Shown piece after piece: positions 49,392 through 57,852 of a DNA stretch of 64,000 nucleotides (positions are counted from its first letter, which is position 1; every line of letters begins with the position of its first letter). The stretch lies in contig NZ_JAAXYO010000165.1 of assembly GCF_018854015.1 (NCBI RefSeq), positions 62,001-126,000 of the forward strand. Direction: 5' to 3'. Source of the stretch: Igneacidithiobacillus copahuensis (lineage in GTDB: Bacteria > Pseudomonadota > Gammaproteobacteria > Acidithiobacillales > Acidithiobacillaceae). The position numbers and the translations under genes were made by a program. The notes under the pieces were generated by a model, which worked only from the letters and a program-made list of their open reading frames with translations, was not told where the DNA came from and made no database searches.

Positions 49392-51247
49392 TGGCAACTC
49401 GTCCGCAGGACGTCAATATTCTTCCGAGCGCTAGCGAAGTCACTACCGGTCCCATTCCGGGATCGCGGAAGCGCTACACCTCCGGCACGCTCTTCTCCGA
49501 ACTGCGCGTGCCCCACCGTGAGATCGAACAAACTCCGACCCGGCAGCGGGATGATTCCCTAGTGCAGAACCCCGCTATCCCCGTCTATGACGTGAGCGGG
49601 CCGTACACCGATCCGGCGGTGAATATCGATATCCGCGCGGGTCTGATGCCGCAGCGCTGGCACTGGTCCTGGGTCTTTCCGGATACGCTGGTGCACAGCA
49701 TCGAGCCCTCATCTGCCTATGGTCGCCAGCGCCAAGAGGATCCCAAGACCGCTGCCATCCGCTTTCAGCGCCGCGCCGAGATCCGCCGCGCGGCACCGGG
49801 CGGGAATGTGACGCAGATGCATGCGGCGCGACTTGGCATCATCACCCCCGAGATGGAGTATGTCGCCATCCGCGAAAACGAGAACCTGGAGCAGCTGCGC
49901 GCGACCCATCCGGAGTTGTTCCGCAGTCATCCCGGCGAAAACTTCGGGGCAAAATTGCCGGAACGCTACACGCCGGAATTTGTGCGGGAGGAGATTGCCG
50001 CAGGTCGGGCGATCATCCCCGCCAACATCAACCACCCCGAACTCGAACCCATGGCCATTGGCCGCAATTTTCGCGTCAAGATCAATGCCAACATCGGCAA
50101 CTCGGCGGTCAGCAGCTCCATTGCTGAAGAGGTGGAGAAGATGGTCTGGGCCATCCGCTGGGGGGCCGATACGGTCATGGATCTCTCCACCGGCAAGCAC
50201 ATCCACGAAACGCGGGAATGGATTCTGCGCAACTCGCCGGTGCCCATCGGCACGGTGCCCATTTATCAGGCGCTGGAAAAGGTCGATGGCAAGGCCGAGG
50301 AGCTGACCTGGGAATTGTTCCGCGATACCCTCATCGAGCAGGCGGAGCAGGGGGTGGACTATTTCACCATCCATGCGGGGGTCTTGCTGCGCTATGTACC
50401 GCTGACGGCCAATCGTCTGACGGGCATCGTCTCCCGCGGTGGTTCGATCATGGCCAAGTGGTGTCTGGCGCACCACCAGGAAAATTTCCTCTACACCCAC
50501 TTTGCCGAGATCTGCGAGATCATGCAGGCCTATGATGTCAGCTTCTCCCTGGGCGATGGGCTGCGGCCTGGATCGATTGCCGATGCCAACGACGAGGCCC
50601 AGTTTGCCGAACTGCATACCCTCGGCGAGCTCACCCAGATCGCCTGGCAGCACGACGTACAGGTGATGATCGAGGGACCGGGGCATGTGCCCATGCAACG
50701 CATTCGCGCCAACATGGAAGAAGAGCTACAGCACTGCTTTGCGGCGCCTTTTTATACCTTGGGGCCGCTGACGACGGACATTGCGCCGGGCTACGATCAC
50801 ATCACCAGCGCCATCGGTGCTGCGCAGATTGGTTGGTACGGTACCGCCATGCTTTGTTATGTCACGCCCAAGGAGCATCTTGGCCTGCCGGACAAGGAAG
50901 ATGTGCGCGAAGGGGTGATGGCTTACAAGCTCGCCGCCCATGCCGCGGATCTGGCCAAGGGCTATCCCGGTGCGCAGGTGCGCGACAATGCGTTGTCCAA
51001 GGCGCGTTTCGAATTCCGCTGGGCGGATCAGTTCCATTTGGGTCTCGACCCCGAAAAGGCGCAGGCCTATCACGATGAGACCCTGCCCCAGGAAGGCGCC
51101 AAACTCGCGCACTTCTGCTCCATGTGCGGTCCCCATTTCTGCTCGATGAAGATCACGCAGGATCTGCAGGAGTACGCGGAGCAGGGAATGCGCGAGATGT
51201 CTGCGGACTTTCAGCGCCTCGGCAAGAACATCTATCTCAAATCCTGA
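49391..51247 (+). CDS. thiC: Phosphomethylpyrimidine synthase
   Basis: 618-residue radical-SAM enzyme that rearranges AIR into HMP-phosphate for thiamine. The conserved N-terminal region has GPYTDP and the RRAEIRR segment; the core contains NINHPELEPMAIGRNFRVKI, ADTVMDLSTGKHIHETREWI, DYFTIHAG and EGPGHVPM. The C-terminal CSMCGPHFCSMK (about 578-589) gives the CxxCx4C cluster ligands. It is controlled by the TPP riboswitch in its leader. ThDP supply links it to the ThDP enzyme at 39.3 kb only in a general sense. Confidence 0.97.
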   Translation: MATRPQDVNILPSASEVTTGPIPGSRKRYTSGTLFSELRVPHREIEQTPTRQRDDSLVQNPAIPVYDVSGPYTDPAVNIDIRAGLMPQRWHWSWVFPDTLVHSIEPSSAYGRQRQEDPKTAAIRFQRRAEIRRAAPGGNVTQMHAARLGIITPEMEYVAIRENENLEQLRATHPELFRSHPGENFGAKLPERYTPEFVREEIAAGRAIIPANINHPELEPMAIGRNFRVKINANIGNSAVSSSIAEEVEKMVWAIRWGADTVMDLSTGKHIHETREWILRNSPVPIGTVPIYQALEKVDGKAEELTWELFRDTLIEQAEQGVDYFTIHAGVLLRYVPLTANRLTGIVSRGGSIMAKWCLAHHQENFLYTHFAEICEIMQAYDVSFSLGDGLRPGSIADANDEAQFAELHTLGELTQIAWQHDVQVMIEGPGHVPMQRIRANMEEELQHCFAAPFYTLGPLTTDIAPGYDHITSAIGAAQIGWYGTAMLCYVTPKEHLGLPDKEDVREGVMAYKLAAHAADLAKGYPGAQVRDNALSKARFEFRWADQFHLGLDPEKAQAYHDETLPQEGAKLAHFCSMCGPHFCSMKITQDLQEYAEQGMREMSADFQRLGKNIYLKS

Positions 51248-51255
51248 GCCTTGGC

Positions 51256-51717
51256 TCAGAGATACACGCCGAGCACCCCCACAAAGGTCAGGATGAGGGC
51301 AAGGGCGGCAAGGAAACGGGCGAAGAGCCCGTAACCGCGCAGCGCCTTCGCCGCTGCTGCCCAATACTGCCCATCCAGGGCGCGGCGCAGACGCTTCATC
51401 GGCGCAAAGGCGAGGTGAAAGGCGCCGAGGGCGGCAATCGTCCCCAACACCACCATGATCCACACCGCCACCCCGAGGCTGCCAAAACCGCCGATGCTGC
51501 TCACCATGGCGTAACCGCTCAGCAGCAGGAGCAGAGCAGCGAAGATTCCCCCGAAAGAGAAGGCCTGGATGGCTTGCGCAAGCGAGTGCCAGGACTGGGG
51601 CGTATGCTCCAGGCGCAGCCAGCGCGGCAGTAGGTAAAAACCGAGGAACACCAGCCCGCCGATCCAGTAGAACAGCGCAACCAAGTGAAAAAACTGCCAG
51701 ATGGCAAATTGAGGCAT
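51256..51717 (-). CDS. CopD-like four-helix membrane protein
   Basis: 153 residues with four membrane helices. The first contains FFHLVALFYWIGGLVFLGFY, the HxxxxxxWxGG pattern of CopD-type proteins. GGAGGAAATC precedes the ATG at 51717. It lies behind the terminator of the cyd operon in the same direction, so readthrough is possible. Copper transport is not proven; it may be a haem- or quinone-related membrane protein. Confidence 0.65.
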   Translation of the reverse strand: MPQFAIWQFFHLVALFYWIGGLVFLGFYLLPRWLRLEHTPQSWHSLAQAIQAFSFGGIFAALLLLLSGYAMVSSIGGFGSLGVAVWIMVVLGTIAALGAFHLAFAPMKRLRRALDGQYWAAAAKALRGYGLFARFLAALALILTFVGVLGVYL

Positions 51718-51729
51718 GATTTCCTCCAA

Positions 51730-51755
51730 TAAAAAAAGGGGCCCGAAGGCCCCAA
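51730..51755 (-). terminator. Rho-independent terminator of the cyd operon
   Basis: Read leftward: GGGGCC-TTCG-GGCCCC followed by seven T residues. The UUCG tetraloop and 6-bp GC stem make it strong. It lies 26 nt after the last small gene of the cyd operon. Confidence 0.92.
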
Positions 51756-51781
51756 GGATACGCTACCGATGGAACTCGTGA

Positions 51782-51883
51782 CTACTTGAAGCGCTTGCGG
51801 GTATAGAGATACATGATCCCGGCAATGCTCAGGTAGATCAATGGCAAAAAGAAGATAAAGTCTTCCAGATCCGTGTAATGCAT
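51782..51883 (-). CDS. 33-residue membrane peptide of the cyd operon
   Basis: A tiny gene with GGAGG 8 nt before the ATG. The product (MHYTDLEDFIFFLPLIYLSI then AGIMYLYTRKRFK) is a single membrane helix with a positive C-terminal tail, so N-out/C-in topology is likely. It lies 9 nt after the CydX-like gene and before the operon terminator. I do not recognise it by name; small bd-oxidase subunits (CydX, CydS, CydH) are of this size, so an accessory subunit is plausible. Confidence 0.65.
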   Translation of the reverse strand: MHYTDLEDFIFFLPLIYLSIAGIMYLYTRKRFK

Positions 51884-51892
51884 GGTCGCCTC

Positions 51893-52096
51893 CTAGCGTG
51901 AAGAGATGCCTTTCTGATTCAGCTCTTCATCCTGGCGGTCGAACATCGCTGCGCCAGAAGCGGAAATCAGAACGATCATCGTGGTACCTACCAGCCAAGC
52001 AAAGTACCAGGGGCCATAGTCGCCGGTAATCACCGCCAGAAACAGAGCGAAGGCGAGAATTACGAAACCGGTAATAAATGTCAGCAAGCCTTTCAT
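51893..52096 (-). CDS. cydX: CydX/YbgT-like small bd-oxidase subunit with extra N-terminal helix
   Basis: 67 residues with two membrane helices. The second begins GPWYFAWLVGTTMIVLIS, which matches the WYFAWxLG signature of CydX/YbgT (E. coli CydX starts MWYFAWILGT). Here the motif is preceded by a whole additional helix (MKGLLTFITGFVILAFALFL), while usual CydX proteins start at the motif. The gene is 12 nt after cydB. CydX stabilises the haem site of bd oxidase. Confidence 0.7.
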   Translation of the reverse strand: MKGLLTFITGFVILAFALFLAVITGDYGPWYFAWLVGTTMIVLISASGAAMFDRQDEELNQKGISSR

Positions 52097-52108
52097 GTTG
52101 GCCTCCTA

Positions 52109-53242
52109 TCAGTACGCGTGGTCGTCACTGGCGGCAGGTGCCTTGACCTTGCCGCGCATGACATTGAAGCACCAGGTGGTGTACGCCAGGATCGTGGGGA
52201 CGAAGATTGCGGTGAAGATCGTCATCCAGATCAGGTTGTACTGACTACCCGTACCATTCCAGACGGTGATGCTCTGCGCCGGGTTGTCGCTGGAGGGCAT
52301 GAGGAAGGGGAACATCGAGATGCCTACCGTACCCAGGATGCTGATCCAGGAAATGGCGCCCAACCACCAGGCCAAGCCAGCCTTCTGCGCCCGCATGGCA
52401 AAAGAGCCCGCCAGCATGGCCAGGATGCCGATCAAGGGAACGAGCCACAGGATCGGCGCACTGTGGTAGTTGTTGAGCCAGGCCCCTGCCTCGCGGGTTA
52501 CGTTCTGCGCTGCCGAGATATTGGCAGGCATGCTCGGGTCCGCATCATGCAGCACATAGCCAGTCTTGGCAGAGATCCAGATGCCGCCGACGACGAAAAG
52601 GATGGCACTCAACACGCCCGCCACCGAGCCGATTTTCTTGGCACGGCTGTAGATCGGGTCGACACCACGAATCATCAGCATGGCAGAGCCCTGATAGATG
52701 GCCATACTCAGGGCCAGCACACCGGAGAGGATTGCGAAGGGATTCAGCAGGTACCAGATGAAGGACTCGGTCTGGTAGTACTGGCCATCCCAGCCAAAGT
52801 GGAATCCGACGCCCTCGAGGATATTCCCGATGGCCGCGCCGTAGATGATCATGGGCAGGGCCCCGGAAATCAGGAAAACCCAGTCCCAGGTGGCGCGCCA
52901 TTTCTCGGTGGGAACCTTGGAGCGATACTCAAAGGCTACCGGGCGCATGATCATGCTGAACAGCAGCAGAATCATGACGATGTAAAAGACCGAAAAGGAA
53001 GTGGCATAGAGGCTGGGGAAGGCCGCAAAAATGGCGCCACCACCCAGGATGAACCAGACCTGATTGCCGTCCCAGTGCGGCCCGACGATGTTCAGGGCCT
53101 CACGCCGCTCGCCATCGGTTTTGCCGACAAAGCGCATCAGCGCGCCGACACCCATATCCATACCCACCATGATGGCCAAGCCCATGAGCAGAACGCCCAG
53201 GAGTAACCACCACAAGACTTTCAGAAAAACATATGCATCCAT
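52109..53242 (-). CDS. cydB: Cytochrome bd ubiquinol oxidase subunit II
   Basis: 377 residues, about eight to nine membrane helices. LWWLLLGVLLMGLAIMVGMD, VGPHWDGNQVWFILGGGAIF and FAAFPSLYATSFSVFYIVMI are the conserved CydB blocks. GGAGCAGACA precedes the ATG at 53242; a longer frame exists but lacks family resemblance. It pairs with CydA in the quinol oxidase, which reduces oxygen without pumping protons. Confidence 0.94.
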   Translation of the reverse strand: MDAYVFLKVLWWLLLGVLLMGLAIMVGMDMGVGALMRFVGKTDGERREALNIVGPHWDGNQVWFILGGGAIFAAFPSLYATSFSVFYIVMILLLFSMIMRPVAFEYRSKVPTEKWRATWDWVFLISGALPMIIYGAAIGNILEGVGFHFGWDGQYYQTESFIWYLLNPFAILSGVLALSMAIYQGSAMLMIRGVDPIYSRAKKIGSVAGVLSAILFVVGGIWISAKTGYVLHDADPSMPANISAAQNVTREAGAWLNNYHSAPILWLVPLIGILAMLAGSFAMRAQKAGLAWWLGAISWISILGTVGISMFPFLMPSSDNPAQSITVWNGTGSQYNLIWMTIFTAIFVPTILAYTTWCFNVMRGKVKAPAASDDHAY

Positions 53243-53287
53243 TGTCTGCTCCTTGTGCGGCGAGGCGCGGGGCCTCGCCAATGCTGC

Positions 53288-54922
53288 TCAGGACCGATTC
53301 ATGCTCGACTTGGCAAAGGCCGGCTTGCCTGCCATGCCGCCACCTGCCGCCGGTTCCTCTCCATGATGATGGCTTTCCTGCGGCCCCAGACGCGCATATT
53401 TGAACATCAGGTAGAGCTCTGCCGCGATGAAGGTACTGTAGAGCAGTACAAAGCCGATGAGAGAGAAGATCATGTAGCTGACGCTGTGACTGGAGGCCGA
53501 TACGAAGGTCGGCAGCCAACCATAGACGGTCCAGGGTTGACGGCCATTCTCCGCCGTAATCCAGCCGAATTCACAGGCGATCCAGGGCAACGGCACACTC
53601 CACAAGGCGATCTTGAGGAACAACGGGTGTTTCTCGATCTCGTTCTTGAGGCTGTAGTAGGCCGCGAAGGCGAAGAGCACCAGCATGAAGAAGCCGGCTG
53701 CCACCATCAGACGGAACGCCCAGAACTCGACCCAGACGTTGGGAATAGTCGCCTTGGCCGTCTTGTCGAGCACGCTTGGCAGGTTGCTGGCGTCGACCTT
53801 GGCGAGATCCTGATCCGGGGCAAATTCCTTGGCCAGGAAGCCATAGCCCATGTCTTTTTCATATTGCTTGAAGGTTGCCAGCGCTGCCGTGTCGTTGTGA
53901 TCGGCATTGTAGGCCTTGAGGGCAATCATCGCCTTAATGCCATTTTCGATGCGGGGCTTGGCATCCTGTTCCAGATTCTTGATGCCGGGGATGATGGTGT
54001 CCATGCTGTGCGTCAACAGGGGTGTCAGCACATAGGGAATCCCCAGTTCAAAGTCATTCTTCTGGGCCTCCCGATTGGGCAGGGCGATCAGGTTCCAGGG
54101 CGCTGAGACCGGATTCGGATCGGTTTCCCAGATGGCTTCCATGGCGGCCAGCTTGGTCGGCTGGGTATGTGCCACCAGATAGCCCAGGGCATCACCAAGG
54201 GTGATGACACCGACTGTAGAGATCACGCCGAAGATGGCCGCCAGACGGAAGGAGCGCAGGGCGATATCCCGACGTTTCTTGGTCAGCAGGTAGTACGCTG
54301 ATACTGCCATGACGAACATCGAGCCAGTGACAAAACCGGCGATGGAGGTATGCACAAACTTCGCCTGGGCATCGGGATTGAAGATCAGTCCCACGAAGCT
54401 GGTGAACTGCATGCGCATGGTGTTGGGATCGAAGGTGCCACCCTGCGGGTCCTGCATGAAGCCGTTGGCGATCAGGATCCACAAGGCGGAGAGGTTAGAA
54501 CCCAGGGCGACCAGATAGGTGACCACCAGATGCGCCTTGGGCGACATGCGATCCCAGCCGAAGAACATGACGCCGACGAAGGTGGACTCCATGAAAAAGG
54601 CCATGAGTCCTTCAATCGCCAGGGGGGTGCCGAAGATATCGCCAACGAAATGCGAGTACATGGACCAGTTGGTACCAAACTCGAACTCCATGGTCAGGCC
54701 GGTGGCGACACCGAGCGCAAAGTTGATGGCAAAGAGCTTGCCCCAGAACTGGGTCATCTCCTTATAGATCTGCTTCCCGGTCACCACGTATACCGTTTCC
54801 ATGGTGGCGAGAATGAAGGTAAGCCCCAAGGTCAGGGGTACGAAGAGAAAGTGGTAGAGCGCTGTCAACGCAAACTGCAAGCGTGACAGCTCGACGACCG
54901 TCGGATTGATCAGCATATCCAT
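53288..54922 (-). CDS. cydA: Cytochrome bd ubiquinol oxidase subunit I
   Basis: 544 residues with about nine membrane helices. RLQFALTALYHFLFVPLTLG holds the haem-ligand His near residue 23; HTSIAGFVTGS provides the second conserved His (about 192). The GRQPW motif appears in CEFGWITAENGRQPWTVYG (about 435). The haem b/d quinol-oxidising subunit is therefore intact. It is the second gene of the operon, 10 nt after the MBL-like gene. Confidence 0.95.
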   Translation of the reverse strand: MDMLINPTVVELSRLQFALTALYHFLFVPLTLGLTFILATMETVYVVTGKQIYKEMTQFWGKLFAINFALGVATGLTMEFEFGTNWSMYSHFVGDIFGTPLAIEGLMAFFMESTFVGVMFFGWDRMSPKAHLVVTYLVALGSNLSALWILIANGFMQDPQGGTFDPNTMRMQFTSFVGLIFNPDAQAKFVHTSIAGFVTGSMFVMAVSAYYLLTKKRRDIALRSFRLAAIFGVISTVGVITLGDALGYLVAHTQPTKLAAMEAIWETDPNPVSAPWNLIALPNREAQKNDFELGIPYVLTPLLTHSMDTIIPGIKNLEQDAKPRIENGIKAMIALKAYNADHNDTAALATFKQYEKDMGYGFLAKEFAPDQDLAKVDASNLPSVLDKTAKATIPNVWVEFWAFRLMVAAGFFMLVLFAFAAYYSLKNEIEKHPLFLKIALWSVPLPWIACEFGWITAENGRQPWTVYGWLPTFVSASSHSVSYMIFSLIGFVLLYSTFIAAELYLMFKYARLGPQESHHHGEEPAAGGGMAGKPAFAKSSMNRS

Positions 54923-54932
54923 GAACTACCTC

Positions 54933-55646
54933 CTACAAAGACGCCGGTACGTTCTTTCCCGGCCCATAGCGGTGCAGATTTTTTTCTGCCCGCACTTTTT
55001 CCCCTTGCTTTGCGACATTTTTGTTTGGCAATAAATGACTGTACCGTTGCAGAAAACCTGCAGAATCCCCGCCAGTACCAAGCTGGCTGCGGCGGCGAAA
55101 CTCCTCAATGCTGCTCAGGCGGCGGCCCTGATTCTCTGCTCCCGGATAAAGAAGAGTTTCTTCTGGAAAACGCTCCAGCAGGGCGTGGAGTCTAGCAAGC
55201 AAGCGAACTTTGGCCTGACCCCGCAGCTTTGGATGCAGACCGCGTACCAGGATCGTTTCTCCGGTGAAGAGGCGATCATTCCAAGCATACGTCAAGGCGC
55301 AGGGAGTGCGACCGGGGGTATGAAATACCCGCAGGGACTCCTCACCAAAATACAGCACATCCTCATCACGAATACGCATATCGACACTGGCTGCATCGAC
55401 ACTCTCGTGGGCGGCAAGCCTAGCCCCCCAGTTTTCGCGCAGGGTCTCGGCAGCTTTCTCGTGGCTGACGTTCCAGTGGGTGACCAGGATGAGGCGCAGT
55501 TGTAAGCCCCGGCTACGCAAAAATTCCTCGACCGCCGGTAGATGAGTCTCGGCAACATCGATCACCACCGCCTCACGGGTAATCGGATCGCCCAGGATAT
55601 AGGCGAGAGAACCTTCTTTCTCGGAGCAGATCTGACGAAAAATCAT
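54933..55646 (-). CDS. Degenerate persulfide-dioxygenase-like MBL protein
   Basis: 237 residues with the ETHE1/glyoxalase II layout: CSEKEGSLAYILGDPITREA at the N-terminus, VIDVAETHLPAVEEFLRSRG, and later FHTPGRTPCALTYAWNDRLF. The ligands are eroded: the THxHxDH motif is THWNVSH, the GHT histidine is Arg (PGRT), the FTGD aspartate is Glu (FTGE) and the AHDY-like His is missing (YPGAEN). It probably does not catalyse the family reaction and may bind a persulfide or a protein. It is the first gene of the cyd operon, 10 nt before cydA. The start at 55646 has GAGG upstream. Confidence 0.75.
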   Translation of the reverse strand: MIFRQICSEKEGSLAYILGDPITREAVVIDVAETHLPAVEEFLRSRGLQLRLILVTHWNVSHEKAAETLRENWGARLAAHESVDAASVDMRIRDEDVLYFGEESLRVFHTPGRTPCALTYAWNDRLFTGETILVRGLHPKLRGQAKVRLLARLHALLERFPEETLLYPGAENQGRRLSSIEEFRRRSQLGTGGDSAGFLQRYSHLLPNKNVAKQGEKVRAEKNLHRYGPGKNVPASL

Positions 55647-55679
55647 GAGACGAACCTCGTAACTATTGCAGGCATATTC

Positions 55680-55696
55680 AGCAAAGACTATGCCAA
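55680..55696 (-). promoter_or_regulatory. Sigma-54 promoter of the MBL-cydAB operon
   Basis: Leftward TTGGCATAGTCTTTGCT: -24 element TGGCA and -12 element TTGCT with GG and GC separated by 10 bp, as in the sigma-54 consensus (TGGCACG-N4-TTGCW). The predicted transcription start is about 55669, giving a leader of about 23 nt before the MBL-like start. Confidence 0.75.
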
Positions 55697-55790
55697 TGTC
55701 CGAATTGCCTGGTTGATCCCCAGGAATGGCTGATGTACTTTGGCGTGGACCGGACGAACCTCGATGGATAAGGGCGACGGCAGAGAAAAA

Positions 55791-55846
55791 CTGCCAAAAA
55801 TGGCAGAATCGTTTGGCAGAGCTGCTATAATTGGCAGAGCGCTGCC
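55791..55846 (+). promoter_or_regulatory. TGGCAG/CTGCC array: activator sites plus sigma-70 -10
   Basis: CTGCCAAAAATGGCAG (55791-55806) is an inverted repeat of CTGCCA. Further TGGCAG copies at 55814 and 55832 and a CTGCC at 55842 follow. TATAAT (55826-55831) lies among them and is a perfect -10 for the downstream regulator gene. The array is about 95-165 bp upstream of the divergent sigma-54 promoter, the normal distance for enhancer binding. Confidence 0.7.
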
Positions 55847-55862
55847 GCCAGGGGGATTGTCA

Positions 55863-57188
55863 ATGCTCAAACAATTGCGTCCGGAACTGACCTCGCTGCT
55901 CGACTGTTTTGCATTGCCTGCTGTTTTGCTCGAGGCAGATCATACGGTGCTTGCCGCCAACCAGGCGTATCGCAAACAGTTTGGCGACGGTAAGCCGCTG
56001 CAGGGGCGGCATTGCGACGAGATCCTGCGCACCGCGGGGATGCTCTGTGATGACGCGGGTAATGAATGTCCGATGGCGCGCTGCCAGCAGAGCAACGAGG
56101 CGGCGCATGCGCTGCGGATGCATGATGGTCGCGCCCTGCAGGTGGACTTGTTCCCGATACGCAACGCCGATGGCAAACCTGCCTATTTCCTTGAGCTCCT
56201 TACCCCGCTAACAGAGCAGAGTACCTCTACCGATGGGCTGGTGGGGCAGGGAGCGCGGATGCAGGAGCTTTCCCGCGCATTGCACCGGGCCGCCCCGAGT
56301 GATGTGCCAGTGCTTTTGCTCGGTGAATCCGGAACGGGTAAGGAGCTTGCTGCTGGCATGGTCCATCGGGCAAGTCAGAGGGCGCAGGGGGCTTTCGTGG
56401 TGCTGGATTGCTCGGGGCTTTCCGAGACGCTGTTCGAGAGTGAGCTCTTTGGCCATGAGAAAGGTGCCTTTACCGGTGCCCACAGTCGGAAAATCGGCCT
56501 TGCGGAGGCAGCGAATGGCGGGACCTTGTTTCTCGACGAGGTTGGCGACATCCCTCTGCCCCTGCAGGTCAAGCTTTTACGCTTGCTGGAGAGTGGGACG
56601 TTTCGGCGGGTTGGCGGCATCGAGCCGATCCGTTCCAGATTCCGATTGATCTCGGCCACCCATCGCGATCTGGAACGGATGGTGCGCGAAGGGACTTTTC
56701 GTCAGGATCTGTACTACCGCATCAGCACCTTCCCCATCACTCTGCCGCCCTTACGCGAACGGCGTGAAGATATTCCGCAACTAACGGAGTCCCTGCTCCA
56801 CAACCTGGGGTATCCGCGCCTGCGCTTGAGCACGGCCTCCCTGGAGCTGCTGCTGGCCTATGACTTTCCGGGTAACGTCCGGGAGCTGCGTAATATTCTG
56901 AACCGTGCGGCATTGTTGACCGATGACGTGGCGATCCTGCCGGAGCATCTGCCCACGGCTTTACAGCAGGAGCCTGCCACTACGAACGCCTCGCCGGCAA
57001 CAGATTTCTCGGCAGTGGTTCCGTTGGAGGAACTGGAGGCCCGTTACCTGCGCTGGGCGCGGCTCCATCACGCAGGGGATCGCCGCAGTCTGGCGCATTC
57101 GTTGGGACTGAGCGAACGCACCCTGTATCGCAAGCTGGAGGCGATCGGTGATCCCAGCCAGAAAAGAGAATCTGATCATGGCGGATGA
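55863..57188 (+). CDS. Sigma-54-dependent activator with cysteine-rich PAS-like sensor
   Basis: 441 residues. The N-terminal PAS-like domain (about 1-115) carries five cysteines, four of them in a cluster (RHCDEI, MLCDDAGNECPMARC). The AAA+ domain (about 128-365) has Walker A GESGTGKE, the sigma-54-contacting GAFTGA loop, GGTLFLDEVGDIP and FRQDLYYRISTFPI. A Fis-type helix-turn-helix (RRSLAHSLGLSERTLYRKLE) ends the protein. GGGGGA precedes the ATG at 55863. It is divergent from the cyd operon. I infer it is a redox or sulfur sensor that switches on that operon. Confidence 0.9.
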   Translation: MLKQLRPELTSLLDCFALPAVLLEADHTVLAANQAYRKQFGDGKPLQGRHCDEILRTAGMLCDDAGNECPMARCQQSNEAAHALRMHDGRALQVDLFPIRNADGKPAYFLELLTPLTEQSTSTDGLVGQGARMQELSRALHRAAPSDVPVLLLGESGTGKELAAGMVHRASQRAQGAFVVLDCSGLSETLFESELFGHEKGAFTGAHSRKIGLAEAANGGTLFLDEVGDIPLPLQVKLLRLLESGTFRRVGGIEPIRSRFRLISATHRDLERMVREGTFRQDLYYRISTFPITLPPLRERREDIPQLTESLLHNLGYPRLRLSTASLELLLAYDFPGNVRELRNILNRAALLTDDVAILPEHLPTALQQEPATTNASPATDFSAVVPLEELEARYLRWARLHHAGDRRSLAHSLGLSERTLYRKLEAIGDPSQKRESDHGG

Positions 57189-57852
57189 TTCTTTGCCTGC
57201 CCTCGACTGGGCGCCAGGGTCCTGGCAACGACCGGGAGCGCAGGCAGATGCCCCGGTATTGTTGTTGCTGCATGGTCTCGGCGCCAGTCAGGAGGACATG
57301 CAGGCGGTGGCGGAGCTTCTGGATCCGCAGCGGCGCTATCATCTGTTGACCCTGAATGCACCACGGCGGGCGGTGACCCTGAATCGTGGGTATGTGATGC
57401 CAGCCTGGTATGATCTTCTCGGCCTCGGCCCGGATTCGGCGGAAGACGACGCCGGGATGCAGGCAATCGCCCGGTCCTTGCACGCTGCACTGGCACCGGT
57501 GATGCGCGGTAGCGGGTTGATCTTGGGGGGATTCTCCCAAGGTGCCGCCTTATCCCTGTATTTGCACTTGCATGCGAGTTTTGCTGCGCGCGCCGTTTTG
57601 GTGTTCAGCGGCTACCTGCCCTTACGTCAGGTTACCCCGCCGGCTTCTGACAACGCGGCGCCCATTTTCTGGGGCCACGGCACCTACGATGATGTGCTAC
57701 CGCTTGAGTACGCGCAGTGGGGCGAGGAGATCCTGCAGCGCCAAGGCTATGCGGTGACCTGCCGGGACTACCCGATGGGGCACAGCATCGTTCCAGAGGA
57801 AATTGCAGCGGCGCGGGAGTTTCTCGCCGCCAGCGCCGTCCAGCCGACCTGA
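57178..57852 (+). CDS. Alpha/beta-hydrolase, phospholipase/carboxylesterase family
   Basis: 224 residues. LLLLHGLGASQEDM (oxyanion loop), LGGFSQGAALSLYL (nucleophile Ser, about 120), WGHGTYDDVLPLE (Asp, about 170) and PMGHSIVPEE (His, about 203) give a complete triad. Homologues hydrolyse short-chain esters or thioesters. It overlaps the regulator's last 11 nt, so it is co-transcribed with it. Start 57178 suits the family N-terminus; 57148 is an upstream alternative. Confidence 0.85.
   Translation: MADDSLPALDWAPGSWQRPGAQADAPVLLLLHGLGASQEDMQAVAELLDPQRRYHLLTLNAPRRAVTLNRGYVMPAWYDLLGLGPDSAEDDAGMQAIARSLHAALAPVMRGSGLILGGFSQGAALSLYLHLHASFAARAVLVFSGYLPLRQVTPPASDNAAPIFWGHGTYDDVLPLEYAQWGEEILQRQGYAVTCRDYPMGHSIVPEEIAAAREFLAASAVQPT

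Noticed and set aside
49709..50698. 329-residue minus-strand frame inside thiC
   Set aside because: Antisense shadow of ThiC with no independent start signals.
52118..53206. 362-residue plus-strand frame inside cydB
   Set aside because: Antisense shadow; His/Asp-rich composition comes from complemented membrane codons.
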